This document shows, in pieces, positions 1-9,538 of a DNA stretch of 64,000 bases. The translations under genes were made by a program, and so were the position numbers. Within the stretch, counting starts at the first letter, position 1. Each line of letters opens with the position of its first letter. Below the pieces are notes generated by a model, which had not been told where the DNA came from, made no database searches, and saw only the letters and a program-made list of their open reading frames with translations. The stretch covers positions 182,896 through 246,895 of the forward strand of contig NZ_JABCQI010000006.1 of NCBI RefSeq assembly GCF_015244745.1. Reading direction: 5' to 3'. The stretch is from Gluconobacter cadivus (lineage in GTDB: Bacteria > Pseudomonadota > Alphaproteobacteria > Acetobacterales > Acetobacteraceae).

Positions 1-315
1 CGCGACCATCAGCACACTGAAGACAAGCAGCACAATGCGACGATCGACTCGCCGCGTCAGGCTTGCCGTCAGCAGTCCGGAAAACATGGCGACCACAGCC
101 GTTACCGTGACGGCCTGTCCTGCCAGAGCCTCTGAAACACCCAGTCCCACTGCGATGGGTGTCAAAAGGCTTGCGGGTAGATATTCCGCTGTCAAAAGCC
201 CGAAAACACCCATGGCCAGCGAAAAGACCGCCATCCATGCTGGAGACGTGGGTTCCCTGTCATCTGTTGTACTGCCGATGTCAGGACCAGCGGGCTCTGA
301 TAATGCTTTACTCAC
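1..315 (-). CDS. MFS transporter, N-terminal part (cut by window start)
   Basis: The minus-strand frame starts at a GTG (315-313) and stays open to base 1, so 105 residues are visible and the C-terminus lies outside the window. After a polar N-terminus of about 25 residues come two predicted membrane helices, the first around FSLAMGVFGLLTAEYLPASL and the second around VTVTAVVAMFSGLLTASL. A basic loop SLTRRVDRR follows, the usual MFS loop 2-3 signature, and then the start of a third helix. The pattern resembles the AraJ/sugar- or drug-efflux branch of MFS and the complete transporter at 61377-62567. It is divergent from the AraC-type regulator at 423, which probably controls it. The substrate cannot be told. 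Confidence 0.8.
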   Translation of the reverse strand, partial: MSKALSEPAGPDIGSTTDDREPTSPAWMAVFSLAMGVFGLLTAEYLPASLLTPIAVGLGVSEALAGQAVTVTAVVAMFSGLLTASLTRRVDRRIVLLVFSVLMVA

Positions 316-422
316 GAAAAACGTCCTTGGAATTGCCGTTACAACCCAAGGCTAGACGGCACAACTGGGACGATCTATGTCTAATAATCTGTAATCTTTG
401 ATCGAAACCCCGGAATATTTTA

Positions 423-1370
423 TTGTTGGATCCGATCGCCCCATCCTCTGATCTCATGAACGAACTGCTTCTCGGGATGCGTCTGCGCGGGATTCAATAT
501 CGCCGCATCCATGCCGCATCCTCTTTTGGGTTTGCCTTCAAGGCAAAACCCGGTTGCGCCTATTTCCATTTCCTGGCGACCGGTAAGGCAGAATTTCTGA
601 CCGAAAATGGTGAGCTTCAGACGCTCTCAGCGGGCAATGCAGTGTTCCTTCCGCAAGGAAGTGCCCATAAGATTTTTTCCGATCCGCAAGTTTTGGTTCA
701 GGATATCGACCACTGCGATATCATAGCCCTGAGCGACACCGTCTGTGCCGTGACCTGCTCCAGCGGCACACCCCAGACGATTTTCTTCAGTGGCTGCATG
801 GAGTTCGATCTTGGTGGCCTTCAGGGACTTGTTCCCCTGATGCCCGAACTCATGATGATTGACGCCACGAGCCAGCGTTATCTCGAACTCATGCCAATTT
901 TAACGGCCATGGAACAGGAAGCCTGTACCGGACGCATGGGAAATGCGGGCATTCTCGCGCGTCTGGCAGATGTCGTGATGGCCGTCATCGTCCGGGGCTG
1001 GGTGGAATGCGGCTGCGGCAACAGTTCCGCCTTTGTGATGGCTCTGCGAGAGCCAAAACTGTCGCGCGCCATTCTTGCCCTGCATCGTCACCCCGGACGC
1101 GACTGGACCGTAGCGGAACTGGCCGCGGAAAGCGGTCTCTCGCGCTCTGTTTTTGCAAGGCGATTTCAGGAGATGATCGGCGTTGCGCCTTTGCGTTACG
1201 CCGGGGAGCTGCGAATGCGCATAGCCCGGACCTGGCTCGCTTACGACAGAATGTCTATTGAAAGGGTCGCCGAGCGCTTGGGTTACACCTCTCAGGCGGC
1301 TTTCAGTCGTGCTTACAAACGCATCGTCGGTGTGCCGCCTGGTTATAGCCGTCGGACACTGGGAAAATAG
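423..1370 (+). CDS. AraC-family transcriptional regulator with cupin-type N-terminal domain
   Basis: A 315-residue protein. The N-terminal half looks like an AraC-type cupin ligand-binding domain (residues about 20-180, with GNAVFLPQGSAHKI typical of the barrel). The C-terminal 100 residues carry two helix-turn-helix motifs: WTVAELAAESGLSRSVFARR, and the second around IERVAERLGYTSQAAFSRAY, ending in the family hallmark VGVPPGYSRR. The frame begins at a TTG (423); an in-frame ATG at 456 is an alternative and would remove 11 residues. It is transcribed divergently from the MFS gene, the common arrangement for a regulator of an efflux pump. The inducer is unknown. Confidence 0.88.
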   Translation: MLDPIAPSSDLMNELLLGMRLRGIQYRRIHAASSFGFAFKAKPGCAYFHFLATGKAEFLTENGELQTLSAGNAVFLPQGSAHKIFSDPQVLVQDIDHCDIIALSDTVCAVTCSSGTPQTIFFSGCMEFDLGGLQGLVPLMPELMMIDATSQRYLELMPILTAMEQEACTGRMGNAGILARLADVVMAVIVRGWVECGCGNSSAFVMALREPKLSRAILALHRHPGRDWTVAELAAESGLSRSVFARRFQEMIGVAPLRYAGELRMRIARTWLAYDRMSIERVAERLGYTSQAAFSRAYKRIVGVPPGYSRRTLGK

Positions 1371-1461
1371 TTTTCAGGCAGGAGATTCTCCGCGTGACGC
1401 CATATGATCTTCGAAAGCAGACTTTCAGCTCTCCCCCCATTGCTGACTATCTCCCTTCTTT

Positions 1462-4400
1462 TCACGCTGTTTCAGGAACGAGCGCGGCCTTTGCCTCAGC
1501 CTTTTCTGCTTCCTCCCGGCGCTGCGTATCGGCTGCCAGATCCGCCTCAAGGGCCGCCATGGCTTCGCGCTTCTCCTGCAACAGCGCCGCCTCCGGAAAC
1601 GCCAGACCCACGCGGGCGCGATAGCCGGGCAGCTTGCGCTCGGCTTCCTCCACCTGACGGCGCGCGTCCGCCAGTTCCGCCTCGAACCGCAACAGCGCGT
1701 TCTCGATGCGGCTGACCAGCCCGACCGGGCTTGTCTCGCGGTCGAAATCCATGCCGAGGATCCGCCCGTCCAGCACAAGACCGAGGGTCGCGTCCCACGT
1801 CTCCTCGCCGTCAAAGCGGGTGCGCCAGGTCTCGCACAGGATCTCGAAGCCGCCGATCGTGCCGAGCGTCCACTTGCCTTTCTCCCCGGACTTCGCGGCG
1901 AGACGGGCCTGCGAGAGAAGCCACTGACCGGCCTTCTCACGCTCGGTCATCTCCCGGTCCTTGCGCACCAGACGGAACGCTTCACCGCGTGTCGGCTCGC
2001 GCCGTGCGATGTCGTTCTGAAGACGCGGGATCACGGCCTGCGCCGTCTCACGGTCACGCTCGGCACGGTCGATCGCACGACGGACATTATACTGATCGTC
2101 GTGATGCGCGGCCTGCAAGCGCTCCAGGCGGGCCAGTTCGGCTTCCAGTCCGGCCTTCTGCATCAGGCGTTCATCACCCGACGCAAGCGCCTTCGCCATG
2201 GCGAACTGGTTGGCTTCTGCTCCCATGTCTTCCAGACGGCGGATCGTCCGGTCTCCGGACATGGCAAGGCAGATGAACTTCTGCTTGCGCTCCAGCATCT
2301 GCCAGTTCGTCGCATCCACCGATCCTTTCAGGGCGTAGGCGTAAAGCTGGATCACCGGGTTCTGATTGCCCTGCCGCTCGATCCGCCCCTCGCGCTGGAT
2401 GATGTCCGAGACCAGCCAGGGCACGTCGAGATGATGCAGGGCGATCAGGCGCTGCTGCGCGTTCACGCCCGTTCCCATGGTTGCGGACGATCCGATCAGG
2501 ATGCGCTTGCGCCCGGAGTTCATGTCGCGGAAGAGCGCCTGCTTGGCCGTGCTCTTCTTGTAGTGCTGCATGAAGGCGATTTCGTCGCGCGGCACGCCCA
2601 TGCGGATCAGCTCGTCGCGGATCCAGCGATAGGCCGAGAACCCGCGTGTCTCCAGCGCGGATTCCGTGCCCAGATCCGAGAAGATCATCTGCGTGGCACC
2701 GGGCAGCTCGTACTGCCGTCCCGTCTCAGGGTCGGTGTAGGGATTGGCGGACGTGTTCTGCCAGATCTCAAAGACCCTGCGGATCATGACGTTCAGCTTG
2801 TTGCTGTTGTCATTCGCCGCCCAGTTCCGCACGAAACGCAGGTCGATCGCCGCGTGCCGGGCATCAGTGATGACGGACAGCAGGATGTCGTCGCCCTTCT
2901 GGGGCTTGCCCGTGCGCTCTTCAATCCTCTTGATCCGCTCGGCGAGCGTCTTCTGATACTCGCGGAAGGCGTCCCCGCTATCGGCCACGACGATCTCACG
3001 CCTGCCGCCCGCAATCTCGGGCAGTTTGACGTAGCGTCGCAGGTCGTCCTGCTGCACGACGTCGGCAAAGTCGCGATACATCGCCATCAGATCCGCGACA
3101 TTCACGAACTCCGAGAAGCGCGTGACCGGCTTGTAAAGACCGCTCGGCTGAAGCTCCAGCTCCGTGCGGGTCTCGCCAAAACTTGCGGCCCAGGCGTCGA
3201 ACTCGTGCAGGCCACGCTCGACAAGGGCTGGCAGATCCATGAAGCGCTGGATCGAGAACATCTCACCCAGGGTGTTGGTGATCGGCGAGCCTGACGCCAT
3301 GACCAGCACGCGCTCTGGATTGCGCCTGGCGAGGTAGCGCGTTTTGACGAACAGATCCCAGGCGCGCTGGCTGCCGTTCGGGTCGATCCCCTTCAGGTCG
3401 GACTGGTTTGTGCCGAAAGACAGTTTACGGAACTGCTGCGCCTCATCCACGAGGATCTGGTCCACCCCGATCTCGCCGAGATGCACGAGATCGTCCTTGC
3501 GGCTGGACAGGGCTTTCAGCTTGGCTTCCATCCCTTCCTTAAGGCGCTCGATGCGCTTGCGCGACAGTCGATCATCGCGGCTCACATTCTCCAGAAGGCT
3601 TTCGTAAGAGGCAATCTGGTCCTCGACCATCTCCTGCTCGAACGCGCTCTCGACCGGCACGAACTTGAAGGCGTCATGCGTGATGACAATGGCGTCCCAG
3701 TTTCCCGTGGCCGCCCGGGCCAGGAACCGCTGGCGCTTGTCCTTCACGAAGTTCGTCTCGTCCGCCACGAGGATCTGGGCGTTCGGGTAGAGCATCATGA
3801 ACTCACGCGCCATCTGCGCAAGGCAGTGGCCGGGCACCACGATCATGCCCTTGGAAATCAGGCCGAGGCGCTTTTGCTCCATCACTGCCGCGCACATCGA
3901 GAACGTCTTCCCGGACCCCACCGCATGAGCCATGTAGGTGCTGCCCTTGGCGATGATCCGCCAGATCACCCGCTTCTGATGGTCGCGCAGGCTGATCGCC
4001 GTGCTGGCTCCCGGCAGTTTCAGGTGAGAGCCGTCGAACGTGCGCGGGACAAGGTTGTTGAACGCATCGTTATACAGCCGCACCAAACGCTCGGCGCGGT
4101 CGGTGTCCTGCCAGACCCATGTCTCGAACGCGGTTTTGATTGCGGCCAACTTCTCCTTGGCCGCCTCCGTCTCCTTCGTGTTCAGCTCACGGTGTTCGCC
4201 GTTCACATCGCGCCAGGTGTCCCAGATTTTCGGGCTGGCCTGATTGAGCGCATCGTCCAGCAGATCCCCGGCATGACGGCGCTGCGTCCCCCAGACCGAG
4301 GTGGCCTCGACCTTGCCGGAAAACCCGCTCTTGTCCACGCTCCAGGTCGCCACCTCCAGCGTATGGTGAATGGTCGTGCGAACCCCCATGACCTCTGCAA

Positions 4401-6576
4401 CAAAGGCCTCAACATCCGGCACCGGGATCCATGGGGCTCCCAGACGGGCCGTAATGTCGGACGGGCGCAGGTCTTCGGGCTGCACCTCTTCAAGGGCGGC
4501 GACATTGCGCAGATAGCGTCGGTCGCGCTCGGCAGCCTCCCGGGCCTGCGCCAGCTTGGTGCGGACCGCGCCTGACAGGGCTTCGTCTGCCGTCACCCAG
4601 ACCTCACGGTCGCCTGTGCTGCGGATCGGGTCGAGAAAGACCGAGGATCCGAGTTCGGCGAGCACTTCTTCACCGGGACGGCCCAGAAGCTCCGCCATGC
4701 GCTCGACATCCACGCCGCCTGTCTCGTGCAGGGAGACCGCCAGCGCGTCATGAGCGCCGTGAACCTCGGGCTCGGACGGGGCCTGAATCACGCGCTCGCT
4801 GAAGATCGGTCCCGGACGGCCGGTCTGGCTCTTCTCGTCATACTCCTCGATCGAGCTGACCAGCCACACATCCGGATCGTCATAGAACGGCTGAAGGTTC
4901 GGACGACGCTGTGTGGATTTCTCCTCTCCCGTCTCCTCATCCACCCGTGTCGTGGTGTTCGTGAGGTTGATCGGCCCGAACTGACGGCTGAACGCCTGAT
5001 ACGCGCGCTTCAGATCCGCCTGATGCGCGCTGTAGGGCAGGTTTTCCACCTGGGCGCGCAGCACCAGACGGGCCGCGTCCCTTACCGGAATCAGGCCCTT
5101 GATGATGGCCGCGTGCTTCTGGAAGATCCCTTCCTTCTGCTCGCCTTTCTTCACCTTCACCAGCACGGTTTCGCCGTCGATGATCTGGTGCAGCACGCCT
5201 TTGTGCAGCAGATAACTGCCCTCTTTCAGCAGGGCACCGTCAGCGGCCGTTCCGACCTCGGCGGCGTGGTTATCCTGCACCGTCGCAACATCGAGCGTCT
5301 GCGGGGCCGGGAAGCGGGCCAGCGAAGAAAGACGGCCGAGGGCGAGCGGCAGGGCCTCGTCCAGCATCTGGAGCGGGTTGGCCCTGCAGGTGTATTCCGG
5401 GCCGAACTGACCGCTCGTCCAGTCGTGCCGACCGAGAACCTGCTGGCCGTTTTCCGCGAAATAGCGGTTGATCCGCAACGGGCCTTCGCCCTGATCGGTG
5501 TCCTCCAGCGCCGCCACGTCCAGCCAGGTCGCATCGCCCGCATCCTCTCCCGGTGCGCGACGGCGGAACACGAGCACGTCCACCACAACATCGGTTCCGG
5601 CATCGTCGCGCATGGCCCCGGCTGGCAGACGTGCGCCGCCAACGAAATCGGCCGTCTCGAAGATCGTCCGCCGCGCGCCGGCATCGGACTTGTCCATCGT
5701 CCATCGCGACGTCACGAACATCACCACGGCTCCGGGACGCAGACGGGAGATGGACCGGGCGATGAAATAATCATGCAGGGACAGGCCAAGGCGTCCCAGC
5801 TCATCCGTGCCCCGGACCGTACGGTTGCTGAACGGCGGGTTGCCGATCACCAGATCGTAGCGTTCCGCAAGCTTGGCTGTCGTGAAATCTTCAGCGCGGA
5901 CCCACTGGTTCGGAAACAGCTTGCGCGTGATGCGGGCCGTCAGCGGGTCGTTCTCGATCGCGGTCCAAGCGGTTTTCGGGGCCAGCTTCGGGGGCACGCT
6001 CGCCATGAAGAGTCCGGTGCCACAGCCTGGTTCCAGCGCACGGCCGCCCCGGAACCCCATCTGAGCCACCAGATCCCACATCGCATGAACAATCAGCTCG
6101 GGCGTGTAGTGGGCGTACTGCGTGGCCCGTGCCAGACCGGCCCGCTCCTGCTGGCTGCTCAGTGCCTCAAGCTGGCTGCCAATCTCTTCCCACCCGGCAC
6201 GAAAGGTCTCTCCGGCACGCGGGAACAGGCTGTTGGCCAGCTCTCCGGCCCCGAACCCCGTAAAGCGGGCAAGCACGGCCTGCTCTTCCGCGCTGGCGTT
6301 GCGGTCTTCCGCTTCCAGTGTGGCCAGAAGGCGAATCGCTGCCAGATTGTCGCGGGCGCGCTCTTTCCAGCCCTGGGCGAGGCCACGCGTTCCGCTCAGG
6401 ACGAAATCCACCTTCGGCAGGACGGCGGGGATCGGAGCCGGGGCCTGTGTCGCCTGTAGGACCGCAGCGGCGGCTTCCTCAAGGGCGCGGTCTCCGGGAA
6501 GATCGCCCCAGTAGAGATTAGACTGGCTGCCGCCGAGTGCTGAGGTGTCGAAGAAGCTCAGTTGGGACGTGGACAT
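1462..6576 (-). CDS. Very large DNA methyltransferase / SNF2-type helicase fusion protein
   Basis: 1704 residues. The N-terminal third holds an adenine-type methyltransferase: SAM motif ALEPGCGTGLF near residue 180 and catalytic NPPF near 246 (DLVIGNPPFSN). The C-terminal half is a superfamily 2 helicase: Walker A AVGSGKT near 887, a DEAQ box (ILVDEAQQF) near 1040, and motif VI QREGRIERQG near 1397. A charged coiled-coil tail rich in E, R and A ends the protein. The architecture matches the plasmid/phage methylase-helicase proteins related to phage P1 DarB, which are thought to protect incoming DNA or act in modification; the role here is inferred. Lowly spaced small genes follow upstream on the same strand. 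No frameshift is visible across more than 5 kb, so the gene is probably under selection. Confidence 0.88.
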   Translation of the reverse strand: MSTSQLSFFDTSALGGSQSNLYWGDLPGDRALEEAAAAVLQATQAPAPIPAVLPKVDFVLSGTRGLAQGWKERARDNLAAIRLLATLEAEDRNASAEEQAVLARFTGFGAGELANSLFPRAGETFRAGWEEIGSQLEALSSQQERAGLARATQYAHYTPELIVHAMWDLVAQMGFRGGRALEPGCGTGLFMASVPPKLAPKTAWTAIENDPLTARITRKLFPNQWVRAEDFTTAKLAERYDLVIGNPPFSNRTVRGTDELGRLGLSLHDYFIARSISRLRPGAVVMFVTSRWTMDKSDAGARRTIFETADFVGGARLPAGAMRDDAGTDVVVDVLVFRRRAPGEDAGDATWLDVAALEDTDQGEGPLRINRYFAENGQQVLGRHDWTSGQFGPEYTCRANPLQMLDEALPLALGRLSSLARFPAPQTLDVATVQDNHAAEVGTAADGALLKEGSYLLHKGVLHQIIDGETVLVKVKKGEQKEGIFQKHAAIIKGLIPVRDAARLVLRAQVENLPYSAHQADLKRAYQAFSRQFGPINLTNTTTRVDEETGEEKSTQRRPNLQPFYDDPDVWLVSSIEEYDEKSQTGRPGPIFSERVIQAPSEPEVHGAHDALAVSLHETGGVDVERMAELLGRPGEEVLAELGSSVFLDPIRSTGDREVWVTADEALSGAVRTKLAQAREAAERDRRYLRNVAALEEVQPEDLRPSDITARLGAPWIPVPDVEAFVAEVMGVRTTIHHTLEVATWSVDKSGFSGKVEATSVWGTQRRHAGDLLDDALNQASPKIWDTWRDVNGEHRELNTKETEAAKEKLAAIKTAFETWVWQDTDRAERLVRLYNDAFNNLVPRTFDGSHLKLPGASTAISLRDHQKRVIWRIIAKGSTYMAHAVGSGKTFSMCAAVMEQKRLGLISKGMIVVPGHCLAQMAREFMMLYPNAQILVADETNFVKDKRQRFLARAATGNWDAIVITHDAFKFVPVESAFEQEMVEDQIASYESLLENVSRDDRLSRKRIERLKEGMEAKLKALSSRKDDLVHLGEIGVDQILVDEAQQFRKLSFGTNQSDLKGIDPNGSQRAWDLFVKTRYLARRNPERVLVMASGSPITNTLGEMFSIQRFMDLPALVERGLHEFDAWAASFGETRTELELQPSGLYKPVTRFSEFVNVADLMAMYRDFADVVQQDDLRRYVKLPEIAGGRREIVVADSGDAFREYQKTLAERIKRIEERTGKPQKGDDILLSVITDARHAAIDLRFVRNWAANDNSNKLNVMIRRVFEIWQNTSANPYTDPETGRQYELPGATQMIFSDLGTESALETRGFSAYRWIRDELIRMGVPRDEIAFMQHYKKSTAKQALFRDMNSGRKRILIGSSATMGTGVNAQQRLIALHHLDVPWLVSDIIQREGRIERQGNQNPVIQLYAYALKGSVDATNWQMLERKQKFICLAMSGDRTIRRLEDMGAEANQFAMAKALASGDERLMQKAGLEAELARLERLQAAHHDDQYNVRRAIDRAERDRETAQAVIPRLQNDIARREPTRGEAFRLVRKDREMTEREKAGQWLLSQARLAAKSGEKGKWTLGTIGGFEILCETWRTRFDGEETWDATLGLVLDGRILGMDFDRETSPVGLVSRIENALLRFEAELADARRQVEEAERKLPGYRARVGLAFPEAALLQEKREAMAALEADLAADTQRREEAEKAEAKAALVPETA

Positions 6577-6690
6577 GGGAAAACTCCGGACAAGCGGCAG
6601 CGCCCGGTGCTGCGCAGGGGCAGACCGGGGGGCCGGAAAACAGGATCAGTTCAGGGAAAGAGGCGTCAGGCCTCCCGGATCAGCGCGGCG

Positions 6691-6951
6691 TCAGAGGGGA
6701 CCAAAGCGCAGGCGGATCTGCTCGCGCTCGTTCTCGGAGAGGCGGGCCAGCGCCTCGCGGTGGTAGGTCGAACCCTCGCCTGCCTTCCTCGCCACGCGCC
6801 ACCAGGCCTGCGGATCGCTGCAATGCAGACCCACCAGATGCGTCTCGTCATTGTCGGGTCCGCAGCCTTCGAGGATCGTCCAGCCCTCTTCGTGGGCCTG
6901 TTTCAGATCGAAGGCGTGCGCCTGTGCGGGGCGTTCGAGGGTGTCTGACAT
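6691..6951 (-). CDS. Conserved-looking 86-residue hypothetical protein
   Basis: A small acidic/charged protein starting at ATG 6951, about 115 bp upstream of the methylase-helicase start and in the same direction. It has no membrane segment or signal peptide. Its sequence (centre GPDNDETHLVGLHCSDPQAW) reads like a folded small domain and ends in a helix rich in Arg and Glu. I do not recognise the family. Its place between the PP-loop gene and the methylase-helicase suggests one transcription unit and possibly a shared role. Confidence 0.6.
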   Translation of the reverse strand: MSDTLERPAQAHAFDLKQAHEEGWTILEGCGPDNDETHLVGLHCSDPQAWWRVARKAGEGSTYHREALARLSENEREQIRLRFGPL

Positions 6952-7149
6952 TGTCTTTATTTCCTTTCCTGACCCTCTCCGGCGAGCGCAGGACAGTGCG
7001 GCCTGCCAGAGCGACGCGCAGCGTCGGGACCGCCCGGCCCGCAGCGCAGCGAGGACACGGACGGACCCACCTCTTGCGGGGCGGGCTGGCCTGTGCTGCC
7101 CCCCTCCCCTCTTCTTCTTTTTCCAACCTTCTGTTTTTTCTTCTTTTTT
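6952..7149. other. GC-rich then pyrimidine-rich spacer with a block shared with 8.6 kb
   Basis: No gene is supported here. The plus strand carries a long C/T-rich run at about 7095-7150. A block at 7049-7080 (GCGAGGACACG, then GACCCACCT, then TTGCGGG) matches 8629-8660 with only a few changes. On the coding (minus) strand both blocks lie roughly 100-140 bases upstream of a start codon (6951 and 8495), so they may be a shared promoter or leader element. Confidence 0.5.
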
Positions 7150-8121
7150 TCAGGCTGGCCCCCCGCCCTGCCCGAACGCTCCGGCCGGGATCTCCCAGGC
7201 TGGTGTGAAGACAGTCGGGATCGGACGCGACGAGAGGCACACGCGGGCCAGCTCGGGCGCTGCCAGGGCGGCGGCATACGGCCTGCCCTGCTCGGCGAGC
7301 TGCTCCAGCGACACGGTGCGCTTGATCGTGCAGCCGAACTGCTGCTCGTACTGCACGAGACGGTCAAAGCGGGCCGGATCGAGCCAGCGGATCGTTGCAA
7401 ACTGCCGCACATCGCCAAAAATACAGGTGGCACAGGACAGTCTGGAGAAGCCGATGCGGTATGGCAGCGCCGGCATCACCTTCCAGCGTTTCAGGCTGTT
7501 CCAGACCTGCGCCTCGCTCCACTGGTGGACCGGCCGCCAGTGATCGACATGACGGCGACGTCGCGTGCCGTGCCGCGTATCCGTGCAGTGCGGCTCAAAG
7601 ACGGCATAGCGGGCACGGTTTGGGCTTTCCCCGGCACGCTCGCCCGTTACGAACAGCGTGCGGCGGTGCAGGAAGCGGTCCTGGCCGCGTAGCGCGCGGT
7701 CGGCGACGTCGATCTTGGTGACACTGGAGCACCAGCGCGTCGTCAGGCTGGCGGAGACCTGGGGAAATCGCAGGCGCGTCCCGTTCGGCCCCTGCCCGTC
7801 TGCGCGGATCAGACCCTCAGGGCTTTCGAAAAGAACAGGGGCTGTCGGTGCATCCTTGCGGAGCATCTCCCGCTCGAAGCCGCCCTCGCGCCAGGAGCGA
7901 TAGAGCGGCAGGCGAAAGTCCCGCGCCAGCGCGCTCACATAGGGCGAGGTGGAGGGCCAGTCCATGAAGGATGGCCCCTGCCCGTCCACCTCGTGGTGCC
8001 ATAGTTCCAGGCGGCCCTTCGAGGCACCGGCTTCAAGGAGGGCAAGGAGACAGGCAATGCCGTCTTTTCCGCCCGATACGGCCACGATGATGCTGTCATA
8101 CGACGTCAGATCCGGTGTCAT
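7150..8121 (-). CDS. PP-loop ATPase, phosphoadenosine-phosphosulfate-reductase-like
   Basis: 323 residues from ATG 8121. This start is chosen because it overlaps the stop of the upstream gene as ATGA; the frame itself is open to 8166. The PP-loop SGGKDG lies near residue 15 and binds ATP in the adenine-nucleotide alpha-hydrolase superfamily (PAPS reductase CysH, DndC). Cysteine motifs TRWCSS and LSCATC in the second half resemble those of the phage/plasmid PAPS-reductase-like and DndC-type proteins, where such cysteines can hold an Fe-S cluster. No sulfite-assimilation genes are near, so a role in nucleic-acid or small-molecule sulfur chemistry linked to the neighbouring methylase-helicase is possible but inferred. 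Confidence 0.78.
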   Translation of the reverse strand: MTPDLTSYDSIIVAVSGGKDGIACLLALLEAGASKGRLELWHHEVDGQGPSFMDWPSTSPYVSALARDFRLPLYRSWREGGFEREMLRKDAPTAPVLFESPEGLIRADGQGPNGTRLRFPQVSASLTTRWCSSVTKIDVADRALRGQDRFLHRRTLFVTGERAGESPNRARYAVFEPHCTDTRHGTRRRRHVDHWRPVHQWSEAQVWNSLKRWKVMPALPYRIGFSRLSCATCIFGDVRQFATIRWLDPARFDRLVQYEQQFGCTIKRTVSLEQLAEQGRPYAAALAAPELARVCLSSRPIPTVFTPAWEIPAGAFGQGGGPA

Positions 8122-8495
8122 GACACGAACCTGCTGACCGGGGCACCTGTCCGGACAGAGCGGCACATCAGAGCACTGGCGATCGGAGCGTCACGCAGGA
8201 GAAGCGGCTTCACATGCCGGTTGCCCCAGCTCAGGCCTTCGCAGCGTGAGAGGAGTCCAAGCTGGGTCGCTGCCTCATCCCGGCACGCGCAGACCCGCTC
8301 ATTACCGCCCGCACTGCGACGGCAGGGCTCATGGGCTGGCGCGTTGCAGCCCGTACACGGGATCGTCAGAGCCGGATCACCGCCAGCCCAGTGCTCATTG
8401 CACTTGCGGCAGGACACCGGCTCCTGCGTATCGGTCCACCGCATGGGCGGCCGACCGCGTGGTGTTGGGACGTAAGGAAGATAATGACGGCGCAT
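8118..8495 (-). CDS. Small cysteine-rich (zinc-ribbon-like) protein
   Basis: 125 residues starting at ATG 8495, with a second in-frame ATG 17 codons in. Cysteines are arranged as CRKC, then CTGC, then a single C, then CAC, which suggests a zinc-binding fold. The C-terminal 50 residues have no clear features. The stop overlaps the PP-loop gene start by four bases (ATGA), so the two are translationally coupled and probably act together. I do not recognise a named family. Confidence 0.6.
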   Translation of the reverse strand: MRRHYLPYVPTPRGRPPMRWTDTQEPVSCRKCNEHWAGGDPALTIPCTGCNAPAHEPCRRSAGGNERVCACRDEAATQLGLLSRCEGLSWGNRHVKPLLLRDAPIASALMCRSVRTGAPVSRFVS

Positions 8496-8689
8496 GATGC
8501 TCGATCCATTTCTGGTTTTTGAACATCGTCGCGTCCGGCTGGGGGCTGTTCAGACTGCAACAGTGCCGCGCAGCGGCAGGATCAACGCGGCCCGCAGCCA
8601 CGCGCAGACGGCGCAGCCGGCGAGCATGGCGAGGACACGCGTTGACCCACCTGTTGCGGGCTGGGCAGCTTCCAGCCAGCCCTTTCTTC

Positions 8690-9538
8690 TATTACGCTTT
8701 CCTTCAATCTTTTCATTTCTGCCACCATCAAAACTACGATCCATTACCAATTTTTTCCGGTGTTATTCTGGTTTGTCATATATTGCCGGTTATAGATATA
8801 TTACAGATTATGGAAACAATTCCGGTATTTCATTCAATACCGGTTATTATATTAACCTAGAGAGACTGATGCCTGTAATTGTGATGGCTCGTCCCAAAGG
8901 GGGGTAGGAAAATCAACCTGTGCCGTGCTCTTGGCTACAGAGTTTGCGCGAATGAACGCCGAAGTTACGGTTCTGGATTGCGACCCAAGCCACTCGCTTA
9001 CACGTTGGGCTTCTCGAAGCATCCTATCTGGCATTCGCCTCGTATCAGACGTCGGCCGGTCCGAAATTGTTCAGACAATCAAAAGAGTGACTCCCAGTCA
9101 GCGCTTTCTTTCAATCCTTCCATGCTGCCATCCTCTAAACCGCTATGAACTACCGATTTTAGATTTTCAGGTATTTTCCCGGTTTGTTATATATTTCCGG
9201 TCATAGAATTAATTTAGGTTATTGATTTATTTCTGGTAATGCATATATTACAGATTACCGAAACGATTCCGGTGACTTATTTAATACCGGTTATTGTATT
9301 AATCTGGAGAGATTGATGCCCGTAATTGTGATGGCTAGTCCCAAGGGGGGAGTAGGAAAATCAACCTGTGCCGTGCTCTTGGCTACAGAGTTTGCGCGAA
9401 TGCACGCCGAAGTTACGGTTCTGGATTGCGATCCAAACCACTCGCTTACACGTTGGGCTTCTCGAAGCATCCCATCTGGCATTCGCCTCGTATCAGACGT
9501 GGGCCGATCCGAAATTGTTCAGACAATCAAAAGAGCAG
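8690..9538 (+). repeat. Tandem duplication (unit about 445 bp) of centromere region plus parA 5' end
   Basis: The block at about 8690-9090 is repeated at about 9104-9538. The unit contains an AT-rich stretch with CCGG motifs, a ribosome-binding site and the first ~220 bases of parA. The two ATGs are at 8869 and 9316. Many scattered substitutions show that the duplication is not recent. Only the second copy leads into a complete gene. Confidence 0.85.
8869..9090 (+). pseudogene. Truncated, frameshifted parA copy
   Basis: Nearly identical to the start of the intact parA at 9316, but two bases are missing after the GGGGGG run. The reading frame therefore ends at once (MPVIVMARPKGG then stop) in the middle of the ATP-binding P-loop. 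Similarity stops near 9089, after which the sequence returns to the duplicated upstream region. The remnant cannot make a working ATPase, although its upstream CCGG sites could still be bound by the partition proteins. Confidence 0.85.

Noticed and set aside
2101..6459. Long plus-strand open frames (397, 364 and 577 residues) opposite the methylase-helicase gene
   Set aside because: They are antisense shadows of a GC-rich gene whose minus-strand frame has clear catalytic motifs.
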